Assembly (NCBI RefSeq): GCF_004217135.1
Contig: NZ_SHKK01000001.1
Span: 3,410,001 to 3,474,000 of the forward strand
Direction of reading: 5' to 3'
DNA from: Micromonospora violae
Lineage (GTDB): Bacteria; Actinomycetota; Actinomycetes; Mycobacteriales; Micromonosporaceae
Length of the DNA: 64,000 bases
Part shown: positions 61,922 through 64,000 of the stretch, in pieces
Layout of the letters: each line of letters starts with the position of its first letter
How positions within the stretch are numbered: the first letter of the stretch is position 1
Notes under the pieces: model-generated
What the model saw: the letters and a program-made list of their open reading frames with translations, nothing else
Databases searched by the model: none
Told to the model about the DNA's origin: nothing
Translations under genes and position numbers: made by a program

Positions 61922-64000
61922 TCACTCGCCACGAAGCTTCCTGAGGTCGGTCTCGGCCCGGACCGTGTCGGCGTGGTCGTCGCCGAGGATCCGCCGCCGG
62001 TCCTTGACCACCCCGGACAGCACCTTCTCCGCCTCGGCGTTGGCGCCGGTGGCGATGAGACACTCCGCCAGGGTGTGCCGGGCGGCGATCATCGCGACGT
62101 GTTGGACCTGCCGCTTGGCGCTGTCCGTCGAGAGGATGTCGCGGAGGTCGGCGAGGGCCTCCTCGACCTCACCCTCGCGCAGCCGGCACAGGTCCAGGGT
62201 GTGCCGGACCGTCAGGGTCTCGAAGTGGTCCGGTGCCCAGTGCCGCAGGCGGATCTCCAGGATCTCGGCCAGCTCGGCGTGGGCGTCGGCGTACCGTCCC
62301 TGGTAGACGATCGCGCGGGCCAGGCTGTGCCGCGCGGTCATGGTGTCCCGGTCCTCGGGGCCACGCACCCGGTACTCGGCCCGGACGATGTCGCGTAACT
62401 CTTCCTCGGCGTCGTGCCACCGGCCCTGTTCCAGGATGGTCCGGGCCAGCTTGTGCCGGCTGGCCAGGGTGTTGCGGTGCTCCCGTCCCAGCAGCGCCTC
62501 CCGGGCCGGAATGATGGTGCGCAGCTCGTTCTCGGCCCAGCTCAGATGCCCCTGCTCCAACGCCGCCCGGGAACGTTCGTGGCGGAGGCTCAGCGCCGGC
62601 CGGTCGTTGAGGTCGACGCCGATGCGGCGGCACCCCTCCAGGCAGAGGTCCAGGAAGATCTCCGCCTGCCCGGGCAGGCCCACGGCCAGGATGTAACGGG
62701 CGATCAGCCGGGCCAGATCGAGTGCGACGTCCAGCAGGTCGGGCCGGGTCCGGGGCAGGTCGCCGCTGTCGAGGAAATCCAGCACCGCGCCCATCGTGGG
62801 TGGTGCCAACAGGTGCCAGCTCGCCCACTTGTCCGGCTCGTCGGGGTCGAACTCCTCCTCGCGAGGGCGGTCCGGGTCGCGCAGCCGAAGCGCGTCCAGC
62901 AGGTCGAGCACCAGTTCGTGATATTCCGCCCGGGCGGCCACCACGTCGGGCAGGCCCCGGATCAGCTCGCGTACCAGCGGGTGCAGGGTGACCACGTGGG
63001 CCACCGAGGACTGGGCCGGCAGTGACTCGACCACCCCGAGGTCGACCAGCGCGAAGTCCGCCAGCGAACGCAGGACCTCGCGCAGCCGGTCCTCGCCGAT
63101 CTCGCCGATCAGCGGCGAGGCCGAAAGCCGGACCGGGTCGAGCAGCACGGCGTAGGGAATCGGCGCGTCACCGAGACAGGCCAGCAGGCGCAGCACCGGC
63201 CGGGCCTGATCGAGCCCACGCCTGGCGAGCAGGTCCAGCGACATCTCCCAGGACTGCACCACCGGACGGACAGCCATGTCGAAGCCGCTGGAGCCGGTGC
63301 GCCGGATGCCGGTGCCCGTGCGCCGGTCCAGTGCCTCCCGGTAGTCGTCGTAGGTGCGGATCGAAGACCGGGTGGCGCCGACCGGGATGCGGTTGGCCTC
63401 CGCCAGGTAGGTGCCGGCGCCGCGCAGCGCCAGCGGGTGCCCCTTGAGCCGGGCGGCGAGCCCGGTCGCCTGCTCCAGCGTGCCGGGGGCCGTGCCGGCG
63501 AGGTCGACGAGCACCTGCCCGCCGTCCTCCGGCGACAACTCGTCCACCAGGTACATCGTGGACCATTCGCCCCACGTGTCCCGCCGGCCGTCCCGGGTGG
63601 TGACCAGGACCAGCCCATTGGCCGTACGCGGCTGGCGGAGCCAGCCCGTGCCGTCGGCGACCTGCCCGTCGGCGGGGGCCAGCAGAGTCGGTTCGTCGGC
63701 ATTGTCGAAGATCAGCAACCAGGGCCGGGGAGAGCTGTTCAACAGGTCCCAGACCAGCTCCACCGGACTGCGGGCCTTTCCGGCCCAGGCGAGGTCGAGT
63801 TGGTTCTCCGTAGCCTGCAACTGGCCCGCGACCTCGCGCATCCCGGCGCTGACCCGTGCCGAGTCCTTTGCCGAGATCCACCAGACCAGCCGGCCACGTT
63901 CCTCGAGCTGGCGGGCCACCTCCTGAGCGGTGAGGCTCTTGCCACAGCCGCCCAGCCCGAAGAGGATCTGCGTGCCCTCCTCCGGAGCACGCACCGTGCC
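61922..64000 (-). CDS. STAND (NB-ARC-like) ATPase with TPR domain (5' end outside window)
   Basis: At least 692 residues; the frame is still open at the window edge. P-loop 'GLGGCGKSLTAQEVARQL', Walker B 'LLIFDNADEP' and 'LVLVTTRDGRRDTW' (sensor 1) are followed by a winged-helix-like segment. A long C-terminal array of tetratricopeptide-type helices follows, for example 'LARTILEQGRWHDAEEEL', 'LARAIVYQGRYADAHAEL' and 'LAECLIATGANAEAEKVL'. STAND proteins are signal-triggered switches; those with TPR ends occur in signalling, RiPP-type and antiphage systems. The missing N-terminus would carry any effector. Neighbour is the 2OG oxygenase. Confidence 0.85.
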   Translation of the reverse strand, partial: GTVRAPEEGTQILFGLGGCGKSLTAQEVARQLEERGRLVWWISAKDSARVSAGMREVAGQLQATENQLDLAWAGKARSPVELVWDLLNSSPRPWLLIFDNADEPTLLAPADGQVADGTGWLRQPRTANGLVLVTTRDGRRDTWGEWSTMYLVDELSPEDGGQVLVDLAGTAPGTLEQATGLAARLKGHPLALRGAGTYLAEANRIPVGATRSSIRTYDDYREALDRRTGTGIRRTGSSGFDMAVRPVVQSWEMSLDLLARRGLDQARPVLRLLACLGDAPIPYAVLLDPVRLSASPLIGEIGEDRLREVLRSLADFALVDLGVVESLPAQSSVAHVVTLHPLVRELIRGLPDVVAARAEYHELVLDLLDALRLRDPDRPREEEFDPDEPDKWASWHLLAPPTMGAVLDFLDSGDLPRTRPDLLDVALDLARLIARYILAVGLPGQAEIFLDLCLEGCRRIGVDLNDRPALSLRHERSRAALEQGHLSWAENELRTIIPAREALLGREHRNTLASRHKLARTILEQGRWHDAEEELRDIVRAEYRVRGPEDRDTMTARHSLARAIVYQGRYADAHAELAEILEIRLRHWAPDHFETLTVRHTLDLCRLREGEVEEALADLRDILSTDSAKRQVQHVAMIAARHTLAECLIATGANAEAEKVLSGVVKDRRRILGDDHADTVRAETDLRKLRGE

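Noticed and set aside
1..64000. tRNA, rRNA or biosynthetic gene cluster
   Set aside because: No tRNA-like cloverleaf, rRNA segment, or PKS/NRPS/terpene/RiPP core enzyme was recognised by reading; dedicated searches were not possible.

Overview
The window is high-GC DNA with dense genes, many GTG/TTG starts, 4-bp start/stop overlaps and actinobacterial family pairs (XRE/DUF5753 with DUF397, PknB-like kinases, an LpqY-SugABC transporter, an Rv3032-like glucosyltransferase, MsiK-type sugar importers without their own ATPase). It fits a Micromonosporaceae chromosome, probably Micromonospora. No tRNA, rRNA, CRISPR array or prophage was seen.

Layout. 1-3588: a truncated membrane protein, an AlkZ-type protein and 4-alpha-glucanotransferase MalQ. 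3703-8018: lpqY-sugA-sugB-sugC trehalose importer (minus strand). 8251-15000: small accessory genes: an RHH/PIN toxin-antitoxin pair, a DUF1963 protein between 50-bp direct repeats, an XRE/DUF397 pair, PadR plus membrane protein, a VOC protein and two small unknowns, one faintly RusA-like. 15072-20286: HAD hydrolase, TetR/LtrA divergent pair, ECF41 sigma factor divergent from a DoxX gene, and a secreted protein. 20360-26526: two (alpha/alpha)6 glycoside hydrolases and a GT4 glucosyltransferase. 26610-31848: two tandem receptor-type Ser/Thr kinases, a DUF457 membrane protein and an amidohydrolase. 32045-40051: LacI regulator, sugar importer, YicI-type alpha-xylosidase and GH1 beta-glucosidase. 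40177-46776: MobA-like nucleotidyltransferase, small membrane protein, family-A polymerase-like protein and a two-gene heterodimeric ABC exporter. 46779-48419: a transposase gene between two facing copies of one terminator sequence. 48449-58079: amino-sugar region with two paralogous NgcEFG-type importers, an RpiR regulator, a SIS protein and a GlcNAc-kinase-like gene. 58275-64000: unknown membrane proteins, an unknown soluble protein, a 2OG-Fe(II) oxygenase and a STAND/TPR ATPase cut by the window edge.

How it works together. Much of the window is carbohydrate supply: alpha-glucan and trehalose (MalQ, SugABC-LpqY, debranching-type hydrolases, GT4), probably xyloglucan fragments (LacI, ABC, GH31, GH1), and GlcNAc/chitooligosaccharides (two importers, kinase, SIS, RpiR). 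Four solute-binding protein/permease sets are present but only one importer ATPase gene (sugC-like), so a shared ATPase is likely. The sharpest regulatory observation is a pair of divergent ECF41-type promoters, each TGTCACA-N16-TGTC, between the sigJ-like and doxX-like genes. The two half-exporters have complementary losses of nucleotide-binding motifs that leave exactly one intact composite ATP site.
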